DNA of 21,165 nucleotides from a virus. The stretch lies in IMG/VR virus record IMGVR_UViG_3300042888_002167, positions 1-21,165 of that record; one strand, written 5' to 3'. The first letter of the stretch is position 1, and every line of letters starts with the position of its first letter. The notes beneath the pieces were generated by a model. The model searched no databases, was not told the DNA's origin, and worked only from the letters and a program-made list of their open reading frames with translations. A program made the translations under genes and the position numbers. Positions 1 to 7,274 of this stretch are shown here, one piece after another.

Positions 1-1044
1 GACGCACTAGGCGACAGAATGAAAGAGTTCTACGAGGATAGAACCCGAATCAAACTCCCAAGGAGAACCTACACAATTATCCGTATCGACGGAAAAGCAT
101 TTCACACCTATACGAAAGGCTTAGAGAGACCATTTGACCAAGGACTTATTGAAGACATGAATGCAACTACTGCATATCTATGTAAAAATATCCAAGGCGT
201 TAAATTTGGTTACGTACAATCAGACGAGATTAGTTTAGTCCTAACAGACTTTGATGACTTAGGAACTCATGCCTGGTTTGACAATAACCTACAAAAAATG
301 GTAAGTGTTGCCGCTTCGATGGCAACCGCGGAATTCAATAAACTTAGGTTAGTAAGATACATGGAAGATAGCATGATCTTTTTAGAGCCTGAAGATATTG
401 GAAAATTCAAAATGGCAGAATTCGACGCCAGAGCTTTTCAAATTCCATTTATTGATGAGGTTAAAAACTATTTTATTTGGAGACAACAAGACGCTGTAAG
501 AAACAGTATCTCTTCAGTTGCTCAAAGTCTTTATAGTACTAAAGAACTTCATGGTGTTAAGACTGATCAAATGCAAGAATTGATTTTCCAAAAAGGAATC
601 AATTGGAATGATTATGATTTCCGTATGAAACGAGGTGCTGTGATCGGCAAAGTAGAAACTAGATTTACTAATGAAAATGGTGTTTTTACTAGAAATAAAT
701 GGCAAGTTATTGATACTCCAATTTTTACACAAGATCCATTCTTTTTAGCTGGATTACTAAGTAATCATAAAGGAAATGCAGATGTTGAATATACTAAAGT
801 TCCATATAGTCCTAAAGTAGGAGATCTAGTGTATTATCCTGTAGACGCAGCACCATTCATAGTAAATGGTATTAGAAAAGATGAAGTTGAAATTTACGGA
901 GATTGGAGCGGTGGAACAAATAATGCTATAGGTGCTGGTTGGGTAAAACTTGCAGAAATTGAACCTTACGATGAAAGTAAAGTAACATATTACGATAAAC
1001 AAGGTAAAGTAATTAATAAAAAAAGATGGAATGAGCTGGATTAA
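1..1044 (+). CDS. tRNA-His guanylyltransferase-like protein (Thg1 family), 5'-truncated by window edge
   Basis: Thg1 and Thg1-like proteins add nucleotides in the 3'-to-5' direction to tRNA 5' ends, either the G-1 of tRNA-His or repair of truncated ends. The family is recognised from the N-terminal block RTYTIIRIDGKAFHTYTKG, whose metal-binding Asp codon is at 88-90, and from QSDEIS with its Asp-Glu pair at 223-228. The first ATG in the window is at 19, but the frame is open upstream and encodes DALGDR before that Met. LGDRMK is normally internal in this family, so I infer that the true start lies before position 1 and that few residues are missing. The stop overlaps the next gene by 14 nt. 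It shares the window with tRNA genes and a CCA-adding-type enzyme, which fits a tRNA-repair or tRNA-maturation role. The family call is secure. Whether it acts on tRNA-His or in general 5' repair cannot be told. Confidence 0.9.
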   Translation, partial: DALGDRMKEFYEDRTRIKLPRRTYTIIRIDGKAFHTYTKGLERPFDQGLIEDMNATTAYLCKNIQGVKFGYVQSDEISLVLTDFDDLGTHAWFDNNLQKMVSVAASMATAEFNKLRLVRYMEDSMIFLEPEDIGKFKMAEFDARAFQIPFIDEVKNYFIWRQQDAVRNSISSVAQSLYSTKELHGVKTDQMQELIFQKGINWNDYDFRMKRGAVIGKVETRFTNENGVFTRNKWQVIDTPIFTQDPFFLAGLLSNHKGNADVEYTKVPYSPKVGDLVYYPVDAAPFIVNGIRKDEVEIYGDWSGGTNNAIGAGWVKLAEIEPYDESKVTYYDKQGKVINKKRWNELD

Positions 1045-1546
1045 AAGATTATTTGGAATTAAAGAAGTAGAACCTCAAGGTGTACAAATAAAAGAATCGT
1101 ATTACACTCTTAGAGGAACTTCTAAGACTACTCCTATTGATAAAGAAAAACGTATGAGAGAAATCGTAGAAGCAGAACGCATTCGACGCGATGAAATCAA
1201 TGAAAGTATTCGCAGAAGAAAAGTTCAAGAAGACGAATCAAGTTTCTTAACTTCAATGGCAGTTGCTGCCGTAACTGATTCAACCTTAATTGGTGCTGCA
1301 GTTGGAGGAAATATCTTTGGTGCCGTTGTTGGAGATGCATTAAATGACAGCGATCCCAATTCAAAAGATCCTGGTTTTGATGGAGGTTTTGGAGGTGGAG
1401 ATTTCTCTGGCGGAGGGTCTGGTGGAAGCTGGAATGATAGTTCATCTAGTAGTTCAGATTCATACGACTCTAGTAGTTCTTATGATTCAGGATCTTCTTA
1501 TGACTCAGGAAGCTCATACGATTCAAGTTCTTCAAGCGATTATTAA
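1031..1546 (+). CDS. Ser/Gly/Asp-rich protein with glycine-zipper-like segment and C-terminal tandem repeats
   Basis: Unrecognised 171-residue protein. Residues 1-10 begin MSWIKRLFG, and residues about 45-65 are highly charged (Arg/Glu rich, probably helical). A small-residue apolar stretch (about 75-105, with GAAVGGN and GAVVGD) could be a glycine zipper that inserts in or associates with a membrane. The tail from about residue 115 is low complexity: first Gly-rich (GGFGGGDFSGGG), then tandem copies of a short S-S-Y-D-S/G unit to the stop. It overlaps the Thg1-like gene by 14 nt, so the two are probably translated from one message. Repetitive Ser/Tyr/Asp tails of this kind can vary in length between relatives. 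No function is assigned. Confidence 0.8.
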   Translation: MSWIKRLFGIKEVEPQGVQIKESYYTLRGTSKTTPIDKEKRMREIVEAERIRRDEINESIRRRKVQEDESSFLTSMAVAAVTDSTLIGAAVGGNIFGAVVGDALNDSDPNSKDPGFDGGFGGGDFSGGGSGGSWNDSSSSSSDSYDSSSSYDSGSSYDSGSSYDSSSSSDY

Positions 1547-1565
1547 AACAAATAAAATAAAGAAT

Positions 1566-1772
1566 ATGGCAAAGTGTAGATTTATCTTAATGAACAAAGG
1601 TGTTTGTGAAAGTGATTTTATTTGTGATGTTGAAAAACCATTAATCGATGAATCCATAACAATGGAATTTGACAATGAATTTAAAACGTACGAAGTAACA
1701 TTTGTTCAACACACATTTAAAAAGAACGGAGAGTTTAAATACATCATGGTAACAGGAATTAGAAAAAATTAA
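1566..1772 (+). CDS. Small protein of unknown function (68 aa)
   Basis: The frame is open further upstream, but that part overlaps the Ser-rich gene. The ATG at 1566 follows the previous stop by 19 nt, has an A-rich leader and begins MAKCRFILMNKG, so it is taken as the start. The protein alternates hydrophobic and charged residues (EVTFVQHTFKKNGEFKYIMV), suggesting a small beta-rich fold. It has two Cys residues near the N-terminal half and no membrane segment. It sits 3 nt before the YqeY gene, in the same presumed operon. Not recognised. Confidence 0.75.
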   Translation: MAKCRFILMNKGVCESDFICDVEKPLIDESITMEFDNEFKTYEVTFVQHTFKKNGEFKYIMVTGIRKN

Positions 1773-1775
1773 AAG

Positions 1776-2234
1776 ATGATAATTAAAGAACAAATAGATG
1801 CAGATTATATTACTGCATACAAATCAAAAGATACTACAGCTAAAGCAGCATTAAGTAGTATTAAAGCAGCAATCACAGTTGCTGAAAAAAACAATGGAAC
1901 TTGGGTTGCTACTAATGATGAGATTATTAAAATCATTAATAAAGGAATCAAACAACGTGAGGAATCTATTAAAATGTATGAAACTGCAGGTAGACAAGAA
2001 CTTGTTGACAAGGAAAGGGATGAAATGGAAGTATTGAAAAAATACATGCCAGCTCAAATGACATCTGATGAAATCACATTGGCTTTAAAGGAAATCCTAC
2101 AAGACCTATCAGTTACTATTAAAAATCCTCAAGCTCTTGTTGGTAAATCTATTGGTGAATTCAATAAACAATACCAAGGACGCGCAGATATTGGAACTGT
2201 AAAGGGTATTGTTAACCAACTTGTAGAACTTTAA
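1776..2234 (+). CDS. GatB/YqeY domain-containing protein
   Basis: A 152-residue protein of full YqeY length (about 150 aa in bacteria). Typical features are the helical N-terminus with ALSSIKAAITVAEK, the middle block IKQREESIKMYETAGRQELV followed by a KYMPAQ motif, and the C-terminal part IGTVKGIVNQLVEL. The fold matches the tail domain of GatB, the tRNA-dependent amidotransferase subunit that contacts tRNA, but free-standing YqeY proteins have no settled function. A tRNA-related role is an inference from fold and from the tRNA genes and enzymes nearby. The stop runs into the TTTAACATAAA repeats of the next promoter. The family call is secure. Confidence 0.88.
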   Translation: MIIKEQIDADYITAYKSKDTTAKAALSSIKAAITVAEKNNGTWVATNDEIIKIINKGIKQREESIKMYETAGRQELVDKERDEMEVLKKYMPAQMTSDEITLALKEILQDLSVTIKNPQALVGKSIGEFNKQYQGRADIGTVKGIVNQLVEL

Positions 2235-2311
2235 CATAAATTTAACATAAAATTGTTTCGGTTTCAAAATATTATAGTTATATTTACATATCAAATTAAA
2301 ACAAACGTATT
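2230..2311 (+). promoter_or_regulatory. Promoter P1, Bacteroidota-type, with TTTAACATAAA direct repeat
   Basis: Two copies of TTTAACATAAA (from about 2230) precede a -33-like TTGTTT (2253-2258). A 20-nt spacer follows, then the -7 box TATATTTA (2279-2286), close to the Bacteroidota TAnnTTTG. The leader TATCAAATTAAAACAAA then leads to the ATG at 2312. The same arrangement occurs seven more times in the window. Confidence 0.8.
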
Positions 2312-2473
2312 ATGATAATTGAATTAGTATTTAGAAAATTAGGCTTTATAGTTTCAGACTCAGGAATTTTAGTAACCTCTAATAAATTTGCAAGATTTAT
2401 TGCAAACTTAGCTGTGCAAAACAACAGTTTGAAAAATTTGACTAGAGATGTATATTCAATAAAATTAAGATAA
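2312..2473 (+). CDS. Small protein of unknown function (53 aa)
   Basis: An ATG 25 nt downstream of the P1 -7 box opens a 53-codon frame beginning MIIELVFRKLGFIVS and ending in TAA at 2471-2473, 5 nt before the next gene. Its position directly after a strong promoter, filling the gap exactly, supports it as a real gene. It is basic with short hydrophobic stretches and no clear membrane helix. Not recognised. Confidence 0.7.
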   Translation: MIIELVFRKLGFIVSDSGILVTSNKFARFIANLAVQNNSLKNLTRDVYSIKLR

Positions 2474-2478
2474 TTATT

Positions 2479-2721
2479 ATGACAGAATTAGAAAAATGGC
2501 AAGCTGTTAATCAATGTGAAACTCAAGCTCAATTAGCCGACTTAATAACAAAGTTTACAGACTCAGAAGGAATGATCCAAGGTCGCGAAAGAAAATTCGA
2601 AGCTAGTAAGATGATTATTGGTTTAAGTTATTTCATGACAGACGAAATGCCATCGAACGTTCTCACAAGAGAATTCGGTATTAGACAGCAAGCAATTTAT
2701 TTAAAACATTTTAATAAGTAA
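2479..2721 (+). CDS. Small helical protein, possible DNA-binding helix-turn-helix
   Basis: An 80-residue, mostly helical protein. The C-terminal segment (about residues 60-78, LTREFGIRQQAIYLKHF) has the pattern of a helix-turn-helix recognition region, with Gly at the turn. This hints at a small regulator, but it is weak evidence on its own. The N-terminal part (TELEKWQAVNQCETQ) is acidic. It is co-directional with and 3 nt from the NAMPT gene. No family is recognised. Confidence 0.75.
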   Translation: MTELEKWQAVNQCETQAQLADLITKFTDSEGMIQGRERKFEASKMIIGLSYFMTDEMPSNVLTREFGIRQQAIYLKHFNK

Positions 2722-2724
2722 TAT

Positions 2725-4197
2725 ATGAATCCATTATTTTTAACAGACGGGTACAAAACAGGACATCACCAACAATATCCAAAGGGAACTACGTTGGTTT
2801 ATTCGAACTTCACACCCAGAAGTAACAAGTACGCACCAAAAGGTTGCGACCAATTAGTATCATTTGGACAACAAATGGTAATCAAACAAATTCATGAAGC
2901 ATTTGACAAAGATTTCTTTAGCAAACCTAAAGATGAAGTTTGTGGAGAAATGAAACGCGAATTATCATTGTACTTAAATACTGACTATGCTGTTAGTCAC
3001 TTTGAAGCATTGCATGATTTAGGTTATTTGCCAATTGCAGTTAAATCAATCGAAGAGGGTAGTTTAGTACCAATGAGAGTTCCAGTATTAACTATTTACA
3101 ATACACATCCAGATTTCTATTGGATTACAAACTACTTAGAAACAATTATTTCTAACTTGTTATGGAAACCAATGACTTCTGCAACTATTGCGCATACATA
3201 TCGTAAAGTGTTAACAGAATGGCAAGAAAAAACTGATGCTGAAAGAGCTTGGTTTATCGATTGGCAAGGACATGATTTCTCAATGAGAGGTCTAGATTCT
3301 ATTGATGCAACTATTAGTTCAGGTCTTGGTCATTTAACAAGTTTCTCTGGTTCTGACAGTTTACCAGCAATTTTTGGAGCCCGTAAATTCTACAATGAAG
3401 AAGGATTTGTAGCAGGTTCTGTGAATGCAACTGAACATTCAGTTATGTGTGCTGGATCTAAAGAAGATGAGGTTGGAACATTCCGAAACTTGATGGAAAC
3501 ATATCCAACAGGAATTCTTTCAATCGTATCAGATACTTGGGATTTATGGAAAGTTTGTACTGAACATATTGTTACTCTTAAAGAAGAGATTTTAGCAAGA
3601 GATGGTAAAGTAGTTATTCGTCCTGACTCAGGAGACCCTTCCGATATTATTTGTGGAATGAATACGTCAATTCGTAAAGTTTCTGATGAAGAAAAAGAAC
3701 ATCCTTCATATAAAGGTGTTATTGAATTACTTTGGGACGTATTTGGTGGAACTATCAACGAACAAGGTTACAAAGTTTTAGATTCTCACATTGGAGCAAT
3801 CTATGGAGATTCAATTACAATCGAAAGAGCAAATGAAATTTGTAGTAGATTAGAAGCAAAAGGATTTGCAAGTACAAACATTGTTTTAGGTGTAGGTTCA
3901 TTCACATACCAATTCAACACTAGAGATACTTTCGGTTTCGCAATGAAAGCAACTTATGTTGAAGTTAATGGTGAAGGTCGCGAAATCTTTAAAGATCCAA
4001 TCACTGATGATGGTATTAAAAAATCTGCAAAGGGTTTATTAAGAGTTGCAAAAAATGAAGATGGAGAGATTACATTATTTGACCAAGTTAATTGGTATGA
4101 TGAGAGTAAAGGAATGTTAAAAACTATTTATTTGAATGGTCAATTTGAAAATCAAACTACTCTTACTGAAATTCGTGAACGTTTAAAATTGGCATAA
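2725..4197 (+). CDS. Nicotinamide phosphoribosyltransferase (NAMPT)
   Basis: NAMPT (EC 2.4.2.12) makes nicotinamide mononucleotide from nicotinamide and PRPP, the rate-limiting step of NAD+ salvage. The protein is 490 residues, as for full-length NAMPT. It has the N-terminal LTDGYKTGHHQQYP (compare DSYKVTHYKQYP of animal enzymes), the catalytic His at 238 in NATEHSVM (equivalent to human H247) and the phosphate-binding RPDSGDP at 299-305 (human R311, D313). SGSDSLPAIFGAR lies at about residues 211-223 in the substrate pocket region. The stop overlaps the next start (TAATG). Phage NAMPT enzymes are known in NAD+ reconstitution pathways that counter NAD-depleting defences, where they pair with an NMN adenylyltransferase. 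No such partner is visible in this window. Confidence 0.96.
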   Translation: MNPLFLTDGYKTGHHQQYPKGTTLVYSNFTPRSNKYAPKGCDQLVSFGQQMVIKQIHEAFDKDFFSKPKDEVCGEMKRELSLYLNTDYAVSHFEALHDLGYLPIAVKSIEEGSLVPMRVPVLTIYNTHPDFYWITNYLETIISNLLWKPMTSATIAHTYRKVLTEWQEKTDAERAWFIDWQGHDFSMRGLDSIDATISSGLGHLTSFSGSDSLPAIFGARKFYNEEGFVAGSVNATEHSVMCAGSKEDEVGTFRNLMETYPTGILSIVSDTWDLWKVCTEHIVTLKEEILARDGKVVIRPDSGDPSDIICGMNTSIRKVSDEEKEHPSYKGVIELLWDVFGGTINEQGYKVLDSHIGAIYGDSITIERANEICSRLEAKGFASTNIVLGVGSFTYQFNTRDTFGFAMKATYVEVNGEGREIFKDPITDDGIKKSAKGLLRVAKNEDGEITLFDQVNWYDESKGMLKTIYLNGQFENQTTLTEIRERLKLA

Positions 4198-4439
4198 TGG
4201 TATTTTTAGCAATTTATATTATAGGGTATTTTGTATCTCTTTGGGCGATGCATACTTTTAAGAATGAATTAGACATTAATTCTTATGACCCACCGCATTA
4301 TGATTGGTACGATGACTATGATTCAAATACATCCGCTTATGTTACTATAAGTTTTATATGGCCTTTATTTTGGTTTATGATGATTTTAAAACTGGTTTGG
4401 AATGGTCTTATGTTTATCTCAAAAAAATTAGAAAAATGA
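4197..4439 (+). CDS. Small two-helix membrane protein
   Basis: An 80-residue protein with an N-terminal hydrophobic helix (residues about 1-18, VFLAIYIIGYFVSLWAM) and a second near the C-terminus (about 50-73, rich in Phe, Trp and Ile). They are separated by a very acidic, Tyr-rich loop (DPPHYDWYDDYDSN). The predicted form is a hairpin in the cytoplasmic membrane. Its start overlaps the NAMPT stop by 1 nt, and its stop overlaps the lipoprotein start in an ATGA arrangement, so the three are translationally coupled. No family is recognised. A role at the cell envelope is an inference from topology and from the lipoprotein next to it. Confidence 0.82.
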   Translation: MVFLAIYIIGYFVSLWAMHTFKNELDINSYDPPHYDWYDDYDSNTSAYVTISFIWPLFWFMMILKLVWNGLMFISKKLEK

Positions 4440-4711
4440 ATAGAAAGAATATAACATTATTAATATTAATCTTCGCAGCGCTTGTAACCTTTTTGGTTAC
4501 AAGTTGTGAAGGTAATATACAAGTTTCAACTAAACCAGATTCAAATCGAACGGAACTTGATAATACTTCGGAATATTACGACCAACATTATAAAGTTTAT
4601 ACTTTTGAAGGTTGTGAATATATTGTAATTAATAGTGGAAGTAGTAAATGGGGATCCCATAAAGGAAATTGTAAAAATCCAATACATAAAAAAGAATCTA
4701 ATAATGAATAA
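4436..4711 (+). CDS. Small lipoprotein
   Basis: A 91-residue protein. The frame is open upstream to 4358, but the ATG at 4436 overlaps the previous stop (ATGA) and gives a standard lipoprotein signal: positively charged MNRK, a hydrophobic core, then LVTSC with the lipidated Cys at residue 24. The mature part is about 68 residues, polar, with Cys residues (EGCEYIVI and GNCKN) that could form a disulfide. Small phage lipoproteins often block superinfection by binding an outer-membrane receptor. That is a possibility here, not something the sequence shows. The signal peptide call is strong; the function is unknown. Confidence 0.82.
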   Translation: MNRKNITLLILIFAALVTFLVTSCEGNIQVSTKPDSNRTELDNTSEYYDQHYKVYTFEGCEYIVINSGSSKWGSHKGNCKNPIHKKESNNE

Positions 4712-4904
4712 AGTTAAAGCATTTTTTGATGCAACTGGTGCCTTTTTTTGTTGGTGTTGGAAATATCCAACTACGCCGATTGAGAATTTCCAAGATGCTA
4801 AATTTAGATATGCCGCACAAACAGATCCAGAAATAAAAAAAACATTTGATGATTTAATAAAAGAAATCAATAATCATAATAAAAGAGAAAATGGAAGTAA
4901 TTAA
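4704..4904 (+). CDS. Small protein of unknown function (66 aa)
   Basis: The ATG at 4704 overlaps the lipoprotein stop by 8 nt and begins MNKVKAFFDATGAFFCWCWKYP. The N-terminal third is aromatic and Cys-rich; the rest is a charged helix (EIKKTFDDLIKEINNHNKRE). It overlaps the next gene by 14 nt. The frame is open upstream to 4635, but that portion lies inside the lipoprotein gene, so the shorter form is preferred. Not recognised. Confidence 0.72.
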   Translation: MNKVKAFFDATGAFFCWCWKYPTTPIENFQDAKFRYAAQTDPEIKKTFDDLIKEINNHNKRENGSN

Positions 4905-5367
4905 ACCAGAACCAAAAAACCGAGTATATTCCAATAAAAGTGTTAAAGTATTTTTAGCAGGTTCTATTGAAATGGGTAAGGCTGAAGATTGGCAAGCAGT
5001 AATTCCTGAACTATTTAAAGATCGTAATGATTTAACGTTTTTTAATCCTCGTCGAGATGATTGGGATAGTTCATGGGAACAAAAAGAATCTAATCAACAG
5101 TTCAGTGAACAAGTAAATTGGGAAATGGACAAATTAGAAGAGTGCGATATTATTTTCATGTACTTTTCACCAGAAACCAAGAGTCCAATTAGTCTATTAG
5201 AACTTGGATTATATGCAGATGCTGAAAAAATGATTGTATGTTGTCCAGATAGTTTTTGGCGCAAAGGAAACGTAGATATCGTCTGTAGTCGTCATAACAT
5301 TCCAGTTTATAATACATTAGAAGCTGCAATCGGAAGATTAAGAACAGAACTTAAGAATGTAAACTAA
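4891..5367 (+). CDS. Nucleoside 2-deoxyribosyltransferase-like protein
   Basis: A 158-residue protein matching the second nucleoside 2-deoxyribosyltransferase-like family. It has KVFLAGSIEMGKAEDWQ near residue 20 (Rossmann-like nucleotide site), FNPRRDDWD near residue 50, VNWEMDKLEECDIIFMYF near residue 80 and the acidic block SPISLLELGLYA near residue 105. Enzymes of the superfamily cleave or exchange the N-glycosidic bond of nucleosides, and relatives act on nucleotides such as NMN or NAD-like compounds. It lies in the same overlapping gene string as NAMPT, so a role in nucleotide or NAD metabolism is reasonable; the substrate is unknown. The family call is confident. Confidence 0.87.
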   Translation: MEVIKPEPKNRVYSNKSVKVFLAGSIEMGKAEDWQAVIPELFKDRNDLTFFNPRRDDWDSSWEQKESNQQFSEQVNWEMDKLEECDIIFMYFSPETKSPISLLELGLYADAEKMIVCCPDSFWRKGNVDIVCSRHNIPVYNTLEAAIGRLRTELKNVN

Positions 5368-5382
5368 ATTGTTAATAACTTT

Positions 5383-5462
5383 AACATAAATTTAACACTC
5401 CAGATTTTTTAGTCTGGAGTTTTTTGTTTATATTTACATATCAAATTAAAACAAATATAATT
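5383..5462 (+). promoter_or_regulatory. Promoter P2 downstream of terminator T1
   Basis: The -7 box TATATTTA is at 5429-5436, followed by the shared leader TATCAAATTAAAACAAA and the ATG at 5463. The usual AGTTTT -33 element is replaced by the terminator stem and its T-run (GAGTTTTTTG), so the terminator may supply the upstream contact. A TTTAACATAAA repeat lies upstream at about 5389. Confidence 0.75.
5398..5426 (+). terminator. Intrinsic terminator T1, fused to promoter P2
   Basis: A 7-bp stem CTCCAGA (5398-5404) / TCTGGAG (5413-5419) with an 8-nt loop is followed by six T residues (5420-5425). It ends the transcript of the NAMPT block. The T-run leads straight into the next promoter's -7 box. 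An almost identical copy is at 13817. Confidence 0.88.
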
Positions 5463-5639
5463 ATGGAAATTTATACAGTAATCCCATTTTATTTCGATGG
5501 AATCGAAATCTTTCAAAATGACGTTATAAGTTTTGAAAATTATGATGATGCATATTATTATGCAACAAATCATCTAGATGGACGAAAATTTGAAATTATT
5601 AAAAACATTTTAAAAAAATATTATGCCAAAAATATTTAA
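5463..5639 (+). CDS. Small protein of unknown function (58 aa)
   Basis: The reading frame is open from 5424, but that ATG lies within the promoter -7 region. The ATG at 5463 follows the conserved leader and is the start. The protein begins MEIYTVIPFYFDGIEIF and is rich in Tyr, Asp and Ile (DDAYYYATNH), with a basic C-terminal helix. It overlaps the nucleotidyltransferase gene by 17 nt. Not recognised. Confidence 0.75.
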   Translation: MEIYTVIPFYFDGIEIFQNDVISFENYDDAYYYATNHLDGRKFEIIKNILKKYYAKNI

Positions 5640-6357
5640 AGTCGGAGGTTGTATCAGAGATAAGTTTCTCGGTATCGACTCAAAAGACATAGATTTTACA
5701 TTTGTATTGGACAACTTAGATTGGACTGTAGAGAGTGGATTTGAAATCATGACAGAATGGATGATTGTAAATGGATTTGAAATATTCTTAAGTACTCCAG
5801 ATTGTTTTACAATTCGCGCTAAATTTCCAAAGGACCATCAGTTCGCTGGATTGGTTGCTGATTTTGTAATGGCAAGAAAGGAAGTTGGATATGTTGAAGG
5901 TACCCGTAGACCGATCTTAGAACTTGGAACTCTTGAAGATGATTTGTTACGTCGAGATTTCACCTTAAATGCACTTGCCGAAGATGTTGATGGAAACATT
6001 ATTGATTTATTTGGAGGTATAGAAGATTTAAAGGTTGGTGTTCTAAGAACCCCGCTGGACGCTAGAATTACAATGATGGATGACCCATTAAGAATCTTAA
6101 GAGCCCTAAGATTTACAATCACAAAAGATTTTGTAATGAGCGATGATATTTGGGAAGCAATGAAACAGCCAGGAATCTTAAAGAAATTAGAATTGACGGT
6201 AAGTGGACAAAGAATCAGAGAAGAAATCGACAAAATGATGAGATTTAATACTATCAGAAGTTTTAGACTCTTAATGGATGTAGATTCTATCATTCCAGGA
6301 TTTTTAGAATTGATCTTCAAAGACGGAATGTGGTTAATGCCAACCTTTAAAAAATAA
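5623..6357 (+). CDS. CCA-adding-type tRNA nucleotidyltransferase (class II, short form)
   Basis: This family adds CCA to tRNA 3' ends (or A to RNA 3' ends). Class II hallmarks are present in order: VGGCIRD at residues 7-13, the catalytic pair DID at 22-24, RRDFTLNALA (about residue 110), DLFGGIEDL (about 128) and DPLRILRALRF (about 150). An EEID segment follows near 200. At 244 residues it holds the catalytic head and neck but lacks most of the body and tail of cellular enzymes (usually about 400 aa or more), and it has no HD domain. Most complete tRNA-like 3' ends in this window lack an encoded CCA, which makes a phage CCA enzyme useful. Whether it adds CCA, CC or A cannot be settled by reading. 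Confidence 0.9.
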   Translation: MPKIFKVGGCIRDKFLGIDSKDIDFTFVLDNLDWTVESGFEIMTEWMIVNGFEIFLSTPDCFTIRAKFPKDHQFAGLVADFVMARKEVGYVEGTRRPILELGTLEDDLLRRDFTLNALAEDVDGNIIDLFGGIEDLKVGVLRTPLDARITMMDDPLRILRALRFTITKDFVMSDDIWEAMKQPGILKKLELTVSGQRIREEIDKMMRFNTIRSFRLLMDVDSIIPGFLELIFKDGMWLMPTFKK

Positions 6358-6361
6358 GATT

Positions 6362-6574
6362 ATGAAAATAGATGAAGTAATAAATAAACTTAAAGAATAT
6401 AAAAATGAACACGGAAACATTGAAGTTCGTGTTGCTGGTAGCGTAGAATATTGGGGAACTACTTATAATGAAGTAGATGAATACACTTTAAGTGTTAGAG
6501 AAAATACGCAATTAAATCCTAAAAAATTAGAGAACACTAAAGCGGTTGTTTTCTCTTTTGGATACGATTGTTAA
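6362..6574 (+). CDS. Small protein of unknown function (70 aa)
   Basis: Begins MKIDEVINKLKEYKNEHGNI, continues EVRVAGSVEYWGTTYNEVD, and ends with a beta-type segment KAVVFSFGYDC. Small phage and bacterial proteins of this layout (N-terminal helix, then EVRV strand and a final strand) are common, but I know no function. It starts 4 nt after the nucleotidyltransferase stop. Confidence 0.78.
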   Translation: MKIDEVINKLKEYKNEHGNIEVRVAGSVEYWGTTYNEVDEYTLSVRENTQLNPKKLENTKAVVFSFGYDC

Positions 6575-6599
6575 AACCAACCTTTGAAAAAATATAATT

Positions 6600-6842
6600 A
6601 TGAAAAAGTTTTTAGAATTTATTAGTGTTTTATTCGGACCATTACTATCTAATGTCTTTATGTTCTTTTTTGGAATGTTAATGTTCGGATGGGTTCTTAG
6701 TTTTTTTGGACTACTTGTGTTTTTCGCACCAAGCCCAACATGGTTAAGATGGACGGTAGGAGTCTTTGATTCTTTTTGTCTCATCATGATAATTAATGGA
6801 TGGATATATGGAGCCTGGGAAAAGGTTTATAAACAAAACTAA
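6600..6842 (+). CDS. Small multi-span membrane protein
   Basis: An 80-residue, very hydrophobic protein. Apolar segments lie at about residues 8-25 (SVLFGPLLSNVFMFFFG), 27-45 (LMFGWVLSFFGLLVFF) and 52-72 (WTVGVFDSFCLIMIINGW). It therefore probably has two to three membrane helices with a basic N-terminus (MKKF) and C-terminus (KVYKQN). No family is recognised. Confidence 0.78.
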   Translation: MKKFLEFISVLFGPLLSNVFMFFFGMLMFGWVLSFFGLLVFFAPSPTWLRWTVGVFDSFCLIMIINGWIYGAWEKVYKQN

Positions 6843-6864
6843 AATTAACGATATAATCTATATT

Positions 6865-7272
6865 ATGATGCACAAGATATATTTAGACGATGTAAGAACA
6901 CCAAAAGACCCTAGTTGGGTTGTTGTTCGAAACTACGAAGAGTTCGTTGAGAAAATCTTAGAAATTGGACTTGAGAATATTGAGTTAATTTCATTAGACC
7001 ATGACTTAGGCGATACTGCAATGCAGGAATGGCATCGAAACGTTTACTGTAACTATGAATTAAATTATGATAATATTCATGAAAAGACCGGAATGGATTG
7101 CACTAAATGGTTAGTAAATGAATGGTTAGACGGTAGACCGGTCGTAGATGTAGTTATTCATTCTGCGAATGCTATCGGTAGTGCAAATATGATGGGTTAC
7201 ATTAATAATTACCGACATATTCATAGATTGCCACAAAATTGTGTAAGAGTACGAATCGATCATACTGTATAA
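6865..7272 (+). CDS. Cyclic-phosphate-processing receiver-like (cREC) domain protein
   Basis: A 135-residue protein. It starts MMHKIYLDDVRTPKDPSW, the N-terminal acidic pocket of receiver-like domains (Asp8, Asp9), and carries ELISLDHDLGD around residues 46-56 as the second conserved acidic motif. A Trp-rich segment (CTKWLVNEWLDGRP) and a C-terminal strand with VVIHSANAIGSANMMGYI follow. This matches the cREC family, predicted from comparative genomics to act with RNA or nucleotide end-processing proteins. The start at 6865 (or Met2 at 6868) is preferred over the upstream ATG, which overlaps the membrane protein. With a HAD phosphatase nearby it may belong to an RNA-end processing set; that link is inference. 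Confidence 0.8.
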   Translation: MMHKIYLDDVRTPKDPSWVVVRNYEEFVEKILEIGLENIELISLDHDLGDTAMQEWHRNVYCNYELNYDNIHEKTGMDCTKWLVNEWLDGRPVVDVVIHSANAIGSANMMGYINNYRHIHRLPQNCVRVRIDHTV

Positions 7273-7274
7273 AT

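Noticed and set aside
1344-1565. Upstream extension of the small gene at 1566
   Set aside because: It overlaps the Ser-rich gene in another frame, and its repetitive residues are a shifted reading of that gene's repeats.
3390-3758. 122-codon frame on the - strand inside NAMPT
   Set aside because: It lies wholly within a certain gene whose catalytic motifs are read on the + strand.
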